Assembly (NCBI RefSeq): GCF_900215355.1
Contig: NZ_OBEA01000001.1
Location: 1 to 64,000, forward strand
Reading direction: 5' to 3'
DNA from: Pseudooceanicola antarcticus
GTDB lineage: Bacteria > Pseudomonadota > Alphaproteobacteria > Rhodobacterales > Rhodobacteraceae
Length of the DNA: 64,000 nt
Shown here: positions 11,259 through 19,872 of the stretch, in pieces
How the letters are laid out: each line of letters begins with the position of its first letter
Position numbering within the stretch: the first letter of the stretch is position 1
The notes under the pieces: generated by a model
The model's input: the letters and a program-made list of their open reading frames with translations, nothing else
Told to the model about the DNA's origin: nothing
The model's database searches: none
Program-made: the position numbers and the translations under genes

Positions 11259-12116
11259 TTCTGCCGCCAGGGGCAGGCCGGTCCGTCCGATGGCGGCGAT
11301 CTCGCCCACGACGCCCCGGATCAGCGCCGCGAAGTCGCCGAAGTCGGCGCGCGGCTCGATGCGGGCTTCGTCCATGTAGAGCGACCGGTCGATCTCGACC
11401 TGCACCGCATGCTGGCGGCGCGCGGGGCGGCCGTAGTGCTGGGTCACATAGGCGCCCGCGAAAGGCGCGTTGCGGATCACCGAGAGACCGGCACGGCTGA
11501 AGGCCTCTTCGATCCGGTCCACCAGCTGGCCTTCCGCCGAGGCGCCGAAGCGATCTCCGATCACCACGTCGGGGCGGCGCGGCGAATTGCGGCGCACCGA
11601 ATCAAGCGCCTCATGCGGCATGGAGTGGCAATCAACGAGAATCGCCTCGCCGAAGGCGCGGTGCGATTCGGCCAGCAAGCCGCGCAGGGCGGTGTGATAG
11701 GGGTGCCAGACACGTTCCAGCCGGGCTTCCGCCTCGGGCAGCGGCAGTTTCCCCTGGTAGATCGGACGCCCACCGGCAACGACGCGGGGAATCACCCCCA
11801 GGCCGGAGGCCACGCGGGGGTTGTGGCCGCGACGGCGCACCCCTTCGATCACCGCCGGGTCAAGCTCATCCGCGGCGCGGTTGAGATCCACGTAGGCACG
11901 GGGCATACGGGCGCACAGCAGAGGCGCGCCCAGCTCGGGCACCGAGGCGAAAAGCCTGTCGATAAAGGCATCTTCCGAGGATCGGATCTGCATTTCATCA
12001 AGCTGCGTACGGCGCATCAGGTCATCGGGGTAATCGCAGCCGGAATGCGGAGAGGCGAAAACCACGCTCGTACCAAGCGTTTCAGGCCGATAAATATCGA
12101 AGGCGCTGCTCGTCAT
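11256..12116 (-). CDS. N-formylglutamate amidohydrolase family protein
   Basis: A 286-residue zinc amidohydrolase of the N-formylglutamate deformylase (HutG/FGase) family, which releases formate and glutamate at the end of one histidine degradation branch; family members with other substrates exist. The conserved FASPHSGCDYP near the N-terminus and the VDCHSMP motif in the middle carry the expected metal and catalytic His residues. Start at 12116 has GGTGGAGA upstream. No other hut genes are nearby, so the histidine link is by family only. Confidence 0.85.
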   Translation of the reverse strand: MTSSAFDIYRPETLGTSVVFASPHSGCDYPDDLMRRTQLDEMQIRSSEDAFIDRLFASVPELGAPLLCARMPRAYVDLNRAADELDPAVIEGVRRRGHNPRVASGLGVIPRVVAGGRPIYQGKLPLPEAEARLERVWHPYHTALRGLLAESHRAFGEAILVDCHSMPHEALDSVRRNSPRRPDVVIGDRFGASAEGQLVDRIEEAFSRAGLSVIRNAPFAGAYVTQHYGRPARRQHAVQVEIDRSLYMDEARIEPRADFGDFAALIRGVVGEIAAIGRTGLPLAAE

Positions 12117-12298
12117 GCTGTCTCCACCGGAACCGCAATCGAGTGTAGCGCAAAAAAGGATTGCCAAAAGCCCCTTGATCCCCCCGACGACTCCTTTTAT
12201 AGGACGCGAACCGGCGCGGTTATCCGCGCTTCTTTAGTCTCAGGACGGCACCTTCGGGGATGTCTTGAAGCGAAAGAAGCAAGGAATTCCAAGCCAGT

Positions 12299-12373
12299 GG
12301 GCGATTAGCTCAGCGGTAGAGCACTTCGTTGACATCGAAGGGGTCACAAGTTCGATCCTTGTATCGCCCACCA
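12299..12373 (+). tRNA. tRNA-Val (anticodon GAC)
   Basis: Complete cloverleaf: acceptor GGGCGAT (12299-12305) pairs with ATCGCCC (12363-12369), discriminator A and encoded CCA end at 12373. The D arm carries GCTCAGCGGTAGAGC, the anticodon loop is TTGACAT with GAC, and the T arm holds GTTCGATCC. It reads valine GUC/GUU codons. It stands alone, upstream of rpmJ. Confidence 0.96.
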
Positions 12374-12457
12374 TCTAATTCACCGGGTTCGGGACCTCAG
12401 CGTCCCGTTCCCAGCACGAAACTGGCGCTTGCCGCGCCGCGACATGAGGAGATGAAC

Positions 12458-12583
12458 ATGAAAGTTCGTAACTCGCTCCGCTCGCTGAAGCAGCGCCACC
12501 GCGATTGCCGCGTCGTGCGCCGCAAGGGCCGCGTCTATGTTATCAACAAGACGCAGCGTCGCTTCAAAGCCCGTCAGGGCTAA
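12458..12583 (+). CDS. rpmJ: 50S ribosomal protein L36 (C-minus type)
   Basis: A 41-residue basic ribosomal protein, [20 protein letters not shown] onward. Only one Cys remains, so the zinc-binding CCHC set is missing; this is the zinc-independent L36 form common in alphaproteobacteria. The start at 12458 sits seven bases after AGGAG; an in-frame ATG at 12452 is too close to it. Located just after tRNA-Val and closed by a strong terminator at 12610. Confidence 0.96.
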   Translation: MKVRNSLRSLKQRHRDCRVVRRKGRVYVINKTQRRFKARQG

Positions 12584-12609
12584 TCGAAGCACCCGAGCTT
12601 ACCAGATCA

Positions 12610-12637
12610 AGGGTCGCGTTTCGCGGCCCTTTTTCTT
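12610..12637 (+). terminator. Intrinsic terminator of rpmJ
   Basis: Nine-pair stem AGGGTCGCG (12610-12618) with CGCGGCCCT (12622-12630), one G-T wobble, loop of three T, followed by TTTTCTTT. Typical Rho-independent terminator 27 bases after the rpmJ stop. Confidence 0.92.
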
Positions 12638-12718
12638 TGCCCGCAGCTTTTCCCCCAGACGAGCGGCCCCCCGCCCCCGTCCACCGGGCCCCGCAGACGC
12701 CGGGCCCGGATGCGGGCG

Positions 12719-13954
12719 TCAGTCGTACTTGCGCCGATCCTCGATCACCAGCCCGTCGTTGGGCAGGCTGCCCGGTGCGACGACCTCGATCTCGGCCTTC
12801 AGCTTCATCACCTCGCTGACAGAGCGGCCATAGCCCTCGGCATCGCCGCCGGGGCTCTCCACCTGCACCAGCATCCGGTCGGCCTCGCCCTCGCGCAGCG
12901 CGACGACGCGGGCGCGGGTGATCTCGTCGTGGCGCGCCACGAAGCTGGCGACCTGTTCGGGGCGCACGAACATGCCCTTGATCTTGGTGGTCTGGTCGGC
13001 CCGACCCATCCAGCCCTTGATGCGCAGGTTGGTGCGCCCGCAGGGGCTGGTGCCCGGCATCAGCGCCGAGAGATCGCCGGTGGCGAATCGGATCAGCGGA
13101 TAGTCGGGGTTCAGCGTGGTCACCACCACCTCGCCCACCTCGCCCGGTGCCACCGGGGTGCCGGTGCCGGGGGTGACGATCTCGACCAGGACACCCTCGT
13201 CTATGATCATTCCCTCCATCGCCGCGCTCTCGTAGGCGATATTGCCCAGGTCGGCGGTGGCATAGCATTGCAGGCAGGCGATGCCGCGTTCGGCGTATTC
13301 GGCGCGCAGGCTGGGGAAAAGCGCCCCGCCCCCGACCGCCGCCCTGGTGATCTGCAACTCCAGCCCATCGGCCTCGGCGCGATCCAGGATCACCTTCAGG
13401 TAATCCGGTGTGCCGGCATAGGCGGTGACGCCAAGATCATGGGCCGCACGCGCCTGCAGCTCGGTCTGCCCGGTGCCGGCGGGCAGCACCGAGGCGCCGA
13501 CGGTACGGGCGCCGTTCTCGAAGATCATACCGGCGGGCGTCAGGTGGTACGAGAAACAATTCTGCACCACGTCGCCGCGCCCGATTCCCGCCGCATGCAG
13601 GAAGCGCCCCATGCGCCACCAGTCATGGCCCGCCCCACCCGGCTCGTAGATCGGGCCGGGGCTCTGGAACAGGTGGGCGTAGCTCTGCGGTGGCAGCGCC
13701 GAGAGCCCGCCAAGCGGCGTGCCGGGGCGCTGCAGGGCCACCAGGTCGCTCTTGCGCAGCACCGGTAGCGCCGCCAGATCGGCCAGCGAGCGCACCTGCT
13801 CCGGCTCCACCTGGCCCAGGGTCCGGGCATAGCCGGGCAGCGCAGCGGCCGCGGCGATCTGCCGGGGCAACTGCCGGGCGATGGCGGCTTCGCGTTCGTC
13901 GGGACTGCGGGTCTCCAGCGCGTCGAAGTGACTGGAGCGGGCATGGCTGGACAT
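12719..13954 (-). CDS. Phenylacetate-CoA ligase-like AMP-forming enzyme (PaaK family)
   Basis: A 411-residue adenylate-forming enzyme of the PaaK type, shorter than FadD-like ligases. It has the family features TAYAGTPDYL (about residue 180), a hinge region LIRFATGDLS and the C-terminal GRADQTTKIKGMFV motif with Lys. It should convert an aromatic or other organic acid to its CoA thioester with ATP. It closes a minus-strand operon of Liv-type transporter genes and a second CoA ligase, which suggests that the imported acid is activated here. Start at 13954 is preceded by GGGAGGA; substrate unknown. Confidence 0.88.
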   Translation of the reverse strand: MSSHARSSHFDALETRSPDEREAAIARQLPRQIAAAAALPGYARTLGQVEPEQVRSLADLAALPVLRKSDLVALQRPGTPLGGLSALPPQSYAHLFQSPGPIYEPGGAGHDWWRMGRFLHAAGIGRGDVVQNCFSYHLTPAGMIFENGARTVGASVLPAGTGQTELQARAAHDLGVTAYAGTPDYLKVILDRAEADGLELQITRAAVGGGALFPSLRAEYAERGIACLQCYATADLGNIAYESAAMEGMIIDEGVLVEIVTPGTGTPVAPGEVGEVVVTTLNPDYPLIRFATGDLSALMPGTSPCGRTNLRIKGWMGRADQTTKIKGMFVRPEQVASFVARHDEITRARVVALREGEADRMLVQVESPGGDAEGYGRSVSEVMKLKAEIEVVAPGSLPNDGLVIEDRRKYD

Positions 13955-13973
13955 CTCTTCCTCCCTCAAGATC

Positions 13974-14810
13974 TCAGCTGAGCCAGCGCTTGCGGCGCCG
14001 GTAGGACCGCACGTCGCGGAAGGACTTCCGGCCTTCCTCGGACATGCCCAGGTAGAATTCCTTCACGTCGGGGTTCTCGCGCAGGGCGGCGGCTGCGCCG
14101 TCCATCACCACGCGCCCCGATTCCAGGATGTAGCCGTAATGGGCAAAGCGCAGGGCCACGTTGGTGTTCTGCTCGGCGAGCAGGAAGGTCGCCCCCTGCT
14201 CTTCGTTCAGGCTTTTGACGATGCCGAAGATCTCTTCCACCAGCTGCGGCGCAAGGCCCATGCTGGGCTCGTCCAGCAGGATCATCTCGGGGCGCGACAT
14301 CAGTGCGCGACCGATGGCGATCATCTGCTGCTCGCCGCCCGAGGTATAGCCCGCCTGGCTCTTGCGCCGCACCTTGAGGCGGGGGAAGTAGCTGTAGACC
14401 AGCTCCAGATCGGCCTCGATCTGGCCCTTGCCCGAGCGCGTATAGGCGCCGGTCAGCAGGTTCTCTTCCACCGTCAGATGCTCGAAGCAGTGGCGGCCCT
14501 CCATCACCTGGATGACGCCTGACTTGACCAGGCTGGCCGGGTCCAGGTCCTGGATGCGGCTTCCGCGATAGAGGATCGAGCCCTTGGTGACCTCGCCGCG
14601 CTCGCTGTGCAGCAGGTTCGAGATGGCTTTCAGCGTGGTGGTCTTGCCCGCCCCGTTGCCGCCCAGCAGCGCGGTGATGCCGCCCTTGGGCACGGAAAGG
14701 CTGACCCCCTTCAGCACGAGGATCACGTGGTTGTAGATCACCTCGATATTGTTGACCTCCAGAAGGGTCTCGGCGGTCACGGCGCTTTTCTGCGATGCAC
14801 TGTCCAGCAT
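13974..14810 (-). CDS. Branched-chain/carboxylate ABC transporter ATP-binding protein (LivF-like)
   Basis: A 278-residue ABC ATPase of the LivF class: Walker A GGNGAGKTTT at residues 50-59, signature YTSGGEQQMIAIGRAL, Walker B MILLDEPSMGLAP. It energises the transporter formed with the LivM/LivH-like permeases and the LivG-like ATPase. Separated by 19 bases from the CoA ligase and by 88 bases with a stable hairpin from the binding-protein gene, which may set its lower expression. The extra N-terminal 15 residues before ETLLEVNNI are unusual only in length. Confidence 0.92.
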   Translation of the reverse strand: MLDSASQKSAVTAETLLEVNNIEVIYNHVILVLKGVSLSVPKGGITALLGGNGAGKTTTLKAISNLLHSERGEVTKGSILYRGSRIQDLDPASLVKSGVIQVMEGRHCFEHLTVEENLLTGAYTRSGKGQIEADLELVYSYFPRLKVRRKSQAGYTSGGEQQMIAIGRALMSRPEMILLDEPSMGLAPQLVEEIFGIVKSLNEEQGATFLLAEQNTNVALRFAHYGYILESGRVVMDGAAAALRENPDVKEFYLGMSEEGRKSFRDVRSYRRRKRWLS

Positions 14811-14864
14811 GGGCCCCTCTCTTTCGACGGCCAGGAATACTCAAACTCTCCGCCCGTGGCGGAT

Positions 14865-14892
14865 GCCGGCCCCCGAAGATCCGGGGACCGGC
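14865..14892 (-). terminator. Stem-loop after the binding-protein gene
   Basis: On the minus strand GCCGGTCCCCG pairs with CGGGGGCCGGC (one G-U wobble), about six bases after the binding-protein stop. No U tract follows. Such hairpins after binding-protein genes commonly protect that part of the message and weaken read-through to the next gene, here the LivF-like ATPase. Confidence 0.5.
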
Positions 14893-14898
14893 GCAGGC

Positions 14899-16194
14899 TC
14901 AGTTGCAGCCCGGCGTGATGCCGTTCTCTTCGGCGAAGGCGGTGCTGTCGGCGATGATCAGCGGCCGCAGAACCTCTTCGTCGGCGGGGCCATAGTCACT
15001 GATCAGCGACCATTCCTTGGCGCCCGCATCCCACTGCGCCACGGCGCCCAGCCCGTCACCGCCGTGGTTCGAGCAGGTGACCGAGAAGGTCGGACCGAAG
15101 TTCGGCAGGCCGAGACCGGCCATCTTCTCTTCGGTCATCTCCAGCGCCTCCATGCCGTCGCGCATCATCGCGGGGGTGATGTCGGCGGTTCCGTGGATCT
15201 CCTGCGCCGTACGGGCGGCCTCTGTGGCCAGCATCGCCGCGTACATGCCGCGGTTGTAAAGCGCCGTGCCCAGCTGATCGCCGGCACCCGCCGCCTTGCC
15301 CGCGTCGACGACGTAGCTCTGCAGATCGTCATAGACCGGGTAGTCGTCGCCCAGGTTGTGGAAGGTCAGCGCCTTGTAGCCATCGGCGCCATCCCCGGCG
15401 GGCAGCACGTCATTTTCCGAGCCCGACCACCAGATGCCGATGAAGTTCTCCATCGGATAGCGGATGTTGACGGCTTCCTGGATGGCGACCTGGTTCATCA
15501 CGCCCCAGCCCCACATGATCACGTTGTCAGGCTTCTGACGGCGGATCTGCAGCCACTGGCTCTTCTGCTCCTGGCCGGGGTGATCCACGGGCAGCAGCAT
15601 CAGCTCGTAGCCATGCTTGGCCGACAGCTCTTCCAGGGTACGGATCGGCTCCTTGCCGTAGGCGGAGTTGTGATAGACCAGCGCGATCTTCTTGCCCGAG
15701 ATGTCGCCATCGTTCTCGGCCAGGATGTGGTTGATCGCATGGCTGGCGCCATCCCAGTAGTTGGCGGGATAGTTGAAGACCCAGCGGAAGACCTCGCCGT
15801 TCTTGGCCGAGGTCCGGCCATAGCCCATCGAATGCACCGGGATGCCGTCAGCGGTGGCCTTGGGAATCAGCTGGTAGGTGATGCCGGTCGACAGCGGCTG
15901 GTACAGCAGCGCGCCTTCGCCCTTGGTGGCCTCGTAGCACTCCACGCCCTTCTCGGTGTTGTAGCCGGTTTCGCATTCCAGCACCTCGATCGCCACGCCG
16001 CCGATACCGCCGTCACGTTCGTTCAGCAGCGTCATGTAATCCTGGTAGCCGTCCGAGAACGGAATACCGTTGGCCGCATAGGGGCCGGTGCGATAGCTCA
16101 GATCCGGGAACACCAGATCCGCCGCGGCGGGGCCTGCCAGCAGGCAAGCCGATACCAGGGCCGCGCCCGCGGCCTTCAGTCTGTTCGTCGCCAT
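14899..16194 (-). CDS. ABC transporter substrate-binding protein (LivK/Peripla_BP_6 type)
   Basis: A 431-residue periplasmic binding protein. A Sec signal peptide (MATNRLKAAGAALVSACLLAGPAAA) precedes the mature part, which has the type I binding-protein layout (GYQDYMTLLNERDGGIGG; GKKIALVYHNSAYGKEP; GAVAQWD). It delivers the ligand to the Liv-like permease. Several Cys residues (about positions 74, 87, near 396 and the last-but-one) could form disulfides. Family members in such clusters bind aliphatic or aromatic carboxylates as well as amino acids, and the two adjacent CoA ligases favour a carboxylate here. Confidence 0.92.
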   Translation of the reverse strand: MATNRLKAAGAALVSACLLAGPAAADLVFPDLSYRTGPYAANGIPFSDGYQDYMTLLNERDGGIGGVAIEVLECETGYNTEKGVECYEATKGEGALLYQPLSTGITYQLIPKATADGIPVHSMGYGRTSAKNGEVFRWVFNYPANYWDGASHAINHILAENDGDISGKKIALVYHNSAYGKEPIRTLEELSAKHGYELMLLPVDHPGQEQKSQWLQIRRQKPDNVIMWGWGVMNQVAIQEAVNIRYPMENFIGIWWSGSENDVLPAGDGADGYKALTFHNLGDDYPVYDDLQSYVVDAGKAAGAGDQLGTALYNRGMYAAMLATEAARTAQEIHGTADITPAMMRDGMEALEMTEEKMAGLGLPNFGPTFSVTCSNHGGDGLGAVAQWDAGAKEWSLISDYGPADEEVLRPLIIADSTAFAEENGITPGCN

Positions 16195-16250
16195 CCTTAT
16201 CTCCTCCCTTGGGTTTGGACGGTCCGTGCCGGGGCTCCTCTTCCCCGGAT

Positions 16251-16272
16251 GCAGGGCCCTATCGGGTCCTGC
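16251..16272. terminator. Stem-loop between permease and binding-protein genes
   Basis: GCAGGGCCC (16251-16259) pairs with GGGTCCTGC (16264-16272), loop TATC. It lies in the 117-base gap between the LivM-like permease and the binding-protein gene. No T tract follows; a role in message processing is possible. Confidence 0.4.
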
Positions 16273-16311
16273 GGGCGGCCGGGCTCCTCTTCCCTGCCGC
16301 GTGGTCCCTCC

Positions 16312-17388
16312 CTAGTGGGGGAAGGGCCAAAGTCTGAGTTTCTCTTTCCCGACGCGCCAGAGCTGCGCCAGCCCGTGCGGCTCGGCCACCAGGAAGGTGA
16401 CGATCAGCCCGCCGACGATCATGAATTCAAGATGTGCCGCCAGGTCCGTGGGCCAGCCGAAGCCGCCGACCAGCAGGTTCTTCAAGAGCACCGGCAGCAG
16501 CACCAGGAAGGCCGCGCCCATCAGGCTGCCGGCGATCCGGCCCAGCCCGCCGATGATGATCATGAAGAGCACCAGGAAGCTCTTGTTGATGCCGAAGGCC
16601 TCGCCCACCTCGACCGCACCGAGATAGACCGCGAAGAACAGCGACCCCGAGATGCCGATGAAGAACGAGCTCACGGCAAAGGCGGTCAGCTTGGCCTTCA
16701 GCGGGTTCACCCCGATGATCTCGGCGGCGATATCCATGTCGCGGATCGCCATCCAGCTGCGCCCCAGCGTGCCCCGCGTCAGGTTCCGCGCCACCAGGGC
16801 GCAGAAAAGCAGGAAGAGCAGGCAGAAGAGATAGGTCACCCAGGCCTCGGCATTGGGGCCGGTCACCGCCTGGCCCAGCACGCCGCGTTCCGGCGCGCTG
16901 ATCTGGCCCGAGGCCGAATTGTTGTAGAACCAGGGCACCCGGTTGAACAGCCAGACCAGGAAGAACTGCGCCGCCAGCGTCGCCACGGCCAGGTAGAAAC
17001 CCTTGATCCGCAGGGACGGCAGGCCGAAGAGCACGCCCACCCCGGCGGTGATCCCACCCGCCAGCAGGACGTGCACGATGATCGAGACCTCGGGGAAGGC
17101 GGTCATCAGCTTGTAGGTCGCATAGGCGCCCACGGCCATGAAACCGCCGGTGCCCAGGCTGACCTGGCCGCAATAGCCCACCAGGATGTTCAGCCCGATG
17201 GCGGCAATGGCATAGATCAGGAAGGGCAGCGCCACCGCGTTGGCCCAGTAATCGTTGATCACGAAGGGCACCACCAGCAGCGCCAGCACCAGCGCCACCT
17301 GAACCGCGATCCGGTCGAAGCGGATCGGGAAGCTCTGGTTGTCTTCCCTGTAGCTTGTCTTGAAATCTCCGGCCTCGCGGTAAAGCAT
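16312..17388 (-). CDS. Branched-chain/carboxylate ABC transporter permease (LivM-like)
   Basis: A 358-residue polytopic inner-membrane permease with about eight to ten hydrophobic segments and the family's conserved core (LNILVGYCGQVSLGTGGFMAVGAYA and the cytoplasmic RDMDIAAEIIGVNPLKAKLTAFAVS coupling loop). It pairs with the LivH-like permease. The start lies three bases from the stop of the small membrane protein upstream. The N-terminal 30 residues (MLYREAGDFKTSYREDNQ) are hydrophilic, as in other members. Confidence 0.93.
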   Translation of the reverse strand: MLYREAGDFKTSYREDNQSFPIRFDRIAVQVALVLALLVVPFVINDYWANAVALPFLIYAIAAIGLNILVGYCGQVSLGTGGFMAVGAYATYKLMTAFPEVSIIVHVLLAGGITAGVGVLFGLPSLRIKGFYLAVATLAAQFFLVWLFNRVPWFYNNSASGQISAPERGVLGQAVTGPNAEAWVTYLFCLLFLLFCALVARNLTRGTLGRSWMAIRDMDIAAEIIGVNPLKAKLTAFAVSSFFIGISGSLFFAVYLGAVEVGEAFGINKSFLVLFMIIIGGLGRIAGSLMGAAFLVLLPVLLKNLLVGGFGWPTDLAAHLEFMIVGGLIVTFLVAEPHGLAQLWRVGKEKLRLWPFPH

Positions 17389-17391
17389 GTC

Positions 17392-17601
17392 TCAGACCTC
17401 GCTCTGTGGGGCGATGCGCTGGCGGGGCCCGATGCGGTTGCACAGCCCCAGGTGGGCCAGCATGCCGCCCAGGAAACCCGCCCCCGACAGGAGCGCCGCC
17501 GCCAGCTGCTCGCTCCCCGAGAGATCGGCAAAGACCGCGATCAGGCCGAAGCACCAGAAGCTGGCCCAGCTGAGCACGTTCAGGATCGCCAGCGCCTTCA
17601 T
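17392..17601 (-). CDS. Small two-helix membrane protein A in the Liv-like operon
   Basis: A 69-residue protein, MKALAILNVLSWASFW onward, with two predicted membrane segments (about residues 5-25 and 32-53). It starts by a 4-base ATGA overlap with the 75-residue gene upstream and ends three bases before the LivM-like gene, so it is translated with the transporter. Its first helix carries WASFWCF, resembling WACYWGF in the neighbouring small protein, so the two may be distant duplicates. Function unknown; an accessory or stabilising subunit of the permease is an inference from position. Confidence 0.75.
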   Translation of the reverse strand: MKALAILNVLSWASFWCFGLIAVFADLSGSEQLAAALLSGAGFLGGMLAHLGLCNRIGPRQRIAPQSEV

Positions 17602-17825
17602 GCCTTGCCCTCCGCGCTGTCGTCGCCGCGTGCCCAGCCGATACGGCGGCAGGCGACGATATAGGTCAGCCAGGCGCCCAGCAGGCCGATGGCGATGATC
17701 ACGGCATTGACCAGCACATGGTGTCCGGCGGCGACCTCGGCCTTGGCGGCCCAGAAGACGAAGCCCCAGTAGCAGGCCCAGACGACCAGCATGGCGGAAA
17801 GGCGGATGCCCTTGATGTCTTTCAT
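17598..17825 (-). CDS. Small two-helix membrane protein B in the Liv-like operon
   Basis: A 75-residue protein, MKDIKGIRLSAMLVVWACYW onward, with two membrane segments (about residues 9-28 and 38-60) and a charged tail. Start at 17825 is set by GGAGGAGAAAGAC just upstream; the open frame extends further but without support. It overlaps the 69-residue gene by 4 bases and lies 92 bases from the LivH-like gene. It shares a Trp-aromatic motif with its neighbour. No known function. Confidence 0.75.
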   Translation of the reverse strand: MKDIKGIRLSAMLVVWACYWGFVFWAAKAEVAAGHHVLVNAVIIAIGLLGAWLTYIVACRRIGWARGDDSAEGKA

Positions 17826-17917
17826 GTCTTTCTCCTCCATTGGACCCCGGCTCCTCAACCGGGGGCCCCGGGCGGGCGGGTGTCGCGACAAAGTCGCGCA
17901 GCCGCCCACCGGGGTCT

Positions 17918-18904
17918 TTACACTCTCTCGATAATCCGCTCGCCGAACAAGCCCTGAGGCCGGAACACCAGGAAGAGCAGCGCCAGGACATAGGCGAACC
18001 AGTTCTCGGTTGCCCCGCCGACCAGCGGACCGATGGCAAATTCAAACAGCTTCTCGCCCACCCCGATGATCAGCCCGCCGACGATCGCACCGGGAATCGA
18101 GGTGAACCCGCCCAGCATAAGAACCGGCAGGGCTTTCAGAGCGATGAGCGAAAGAGAGAACTGCACCCCCGACTTGGTGCCCCACATGATCCCCGCCACC
18201 AGCGCCACGAAGCCCGCGATGGACCAGACCAGCACCCAGATGAAGTTCAGGCTGATGCCCACCGAAAGCGCCGCCTGGTGGTCATCGGCCACCGCGCGCA
18301 GGGCGCGGCCCTGTTTCGAGTACTGGCTGAAGATGGTCAGGGCCACGACCAGCGCCGCCGCGATGCCGGTGGCCCAGAGGTCGAGATTGTCGATGAAGAA
18401 GCCATAGCCGAAGGCCTCGAAGGTGGTTTCGTCGATCCACAGGTTGATGCCCTGCGGCAGACCCACGTCCAGCTTCTTGATATCCGCGCCCCACATCAGG
18501 TCACCCAGACCTTCCATGAAATAGGCGAGGCCAATGGTGGCCATGAACAGGATGATCGGCTCCTGCCCCACCAGGTGGCGGAAGATCAGCCGGTTCACCA
18601 CCCAGGCCAGCACGATCATCACCACGCCGGTCAGCAGGATCGCCGCCAGGGCCGGCAGGTGCCAGCCGAAGTGATGCACCTCGGTGCCGAAGACCGCGTT
18701 GATCAGGTGGCTGAAGGGCACCTGCCCTTCCATGATCCCCACCAGGGTCAGCGCCGCAAACAGCGCCATGACCCCCTGCGCATAGTTGAAGATCCCCGAG
18801 GCCTTGAAAATCAGCACGAAGCCAAGCGCCACGAGCGCGTAGAGCACCCCGGCCATCAGCCCGTTCAGGAAGACCTCCATGGCGAATAGAAGCTGGTCAG
18901 GCAT
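17918..18904 (-). CDS. Branched-chain/carboxylate ABC transporter permease (LivH-like)
   Basis: A 328-residue inner-membrane permease with the LivH core (NGLMAGVLYALVALGFVLIFKASGIFNYAQG at the N-terminus and LGGFTSIPGAIVGGLIIGVGEKLFE near the C-terminus). It forms the membrane channel with the LivM-like protein. The start at 18904 follows GGAGGTGCTGACC; an in-frame ATG nine bases upstream is less likely. Gap of 125 bases to the LivG-like gene. Confidence 0.93.
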   Translation of the reverse strand: MPDQLLFAMEVFLNGLMAGVLYALVALGFVLIFKASGIFNYAQGVMALFAALTLVGIMEGQVPFSHLINAVFGTEVHHFGWHLPALAAILLTGVVMIVLAWVVNRLIFRHLVGQEPIILFMATIGLAYFMEGLGDLMWGADIKKLDVGLPQGINLWIDETTFEAFGYGFFIDNLDLWATGIAAALVVALTIFSQYSKQGRALRAVADDHQAALSVGISLNFIWVLVWSIAGFVALVAGIMWGTKSGVQFSLSLIALKALPVLMLGGFTSIPGAIVGGLIIGVGEKLFEFAIGPLVGGATENWFAYVLALLFLVFRPQGLFGERIIERV

Positions 18905-19029
18905 GGTCAGCACCTCCGGTCAGGGGGTTAACGAGGGGCTGCGCCACCGCGCGCCCGGCACCGACGCAATACCGACGTGATACCGACGCGTTGCAGACAG
19001 GCCACCGACGGGTGTTTTCGGGACGGATT

Positions 19030-19872
19030 TCACTCATGGGCCACCCCCAGGTAGGCGTCGATCACATCCTGGTTCGAGCGCACCTCCTCCGGCGTCCCGT
19101 CCCCGATCTTGCGCCCGTAGTCCATCACGACCACCCGGTCGCTCAGGTCCATCACCACGCCCATGTCATGCTCGATCAGGGCGATGGTGGTGCCGAATTC
19201 GTCATTCACATCAAGGATGAAGCGCGACATGTCCTCCTTCTCCTCGACGTTCATGCCCGCCATGGGCTCGTCCAGCAGCAGCAGCGACGGCTCGGCGGCC
19301 AGCGCACGGGCCAGCTCGACACGCTTCTTCAGCCCATAGGGCAGCCGCGCCACGGGGGTCTTGCGGATACTCTGGATCTCGAGGAAGTCGATGATCTGCT
19401 CGACTTTCTCGCGGTTCTCGATCTCTTCCCGCTCGGCGCGCCCGAACCACAGGGCCTGCCGAAAAATGCCGGATTTCATGTGGTTAAGGCGTCCGGTCAT
19501 GACGTTGTCCAGCACCGTCATCCCCTCGAAGAGCGCGATGTTCTGGAAGGTCCGCGCCACCCCCTGCCGCGCCACCTCGTAGGGGCGCATCCGGGGCCGC
19601 CGGTTGCCGTGATACCAGACCTCGCCCTCCTGCGGATTGTAGAAGCCGCTGATCACGTTGAGCATCGAGGACTTGCCCGCGCCATTGGGCCCGATGATCG
19701 CACGGATCTCGCCCTGGCGGATATCGAAGGAGATATCCTTGATCGCCTCCACCCCGCCGAAGCGCAGGGTGATGTTGCGCATCTCCATCATCACGCCACC
19801 GATCCGGCGCCCGTCCTCGGTCACCCAGCCTTCGCCCGGCTGATCCGTAACCATCTGTTCCGCAACACTCAT
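19030..19872 (-). CDS. Branched-chain/carboxylate ABC transporter ATP-binding protein (LivG-like)
   Basis: A 280-residue ABC ATPase: Walker A GPNGAGKSS at residues 61-69, family insert with ARTFQNIALF, signature-equivalent LPYGLKKRVELARALA and Walker B LLLLDEPMAGMN. The canonical LSGG is LPYG here, as in part of the LivG family. It partners the LivF-like ATPase. Its start overlaps the stop of the acyl-CoA synthetase gene by four bases (ATGA), so ligase and transporter are coupled. Confidence 0.93.
   Translation of the reverse strand: MSVAEQMVTDQPGEGWVTEDGRRIGGVMMEMRNITLRFGGVEAIKDISFDIRQGEIRAIIGPNGAGKSSMLNVISGFYNPQEGEVWYHGNRRPRMRPYEVARQGVARTFQNIALFEGMTVLDNVMTGRLNHMKSGIFRQALWFGRAEREEIENREKVEQIIDFLEIQSIRKTPVARLPYGLKKRVELARALAAEPSLLLLDEPMAGMNVEEKEDMSRFILDVNDEFGTTIALIEHDMGVVMDLSDRVVVMDYGRKIGDGTPEEVRSNQDVIDAYLGVAHE

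Noticed and set aside
14838-14850. Fourth copy of the 22-bp intergenic repeat near the binding-protein gene
   Set aside because: Only a short stretch resembling AATACTC is present, not the rest of the motif.
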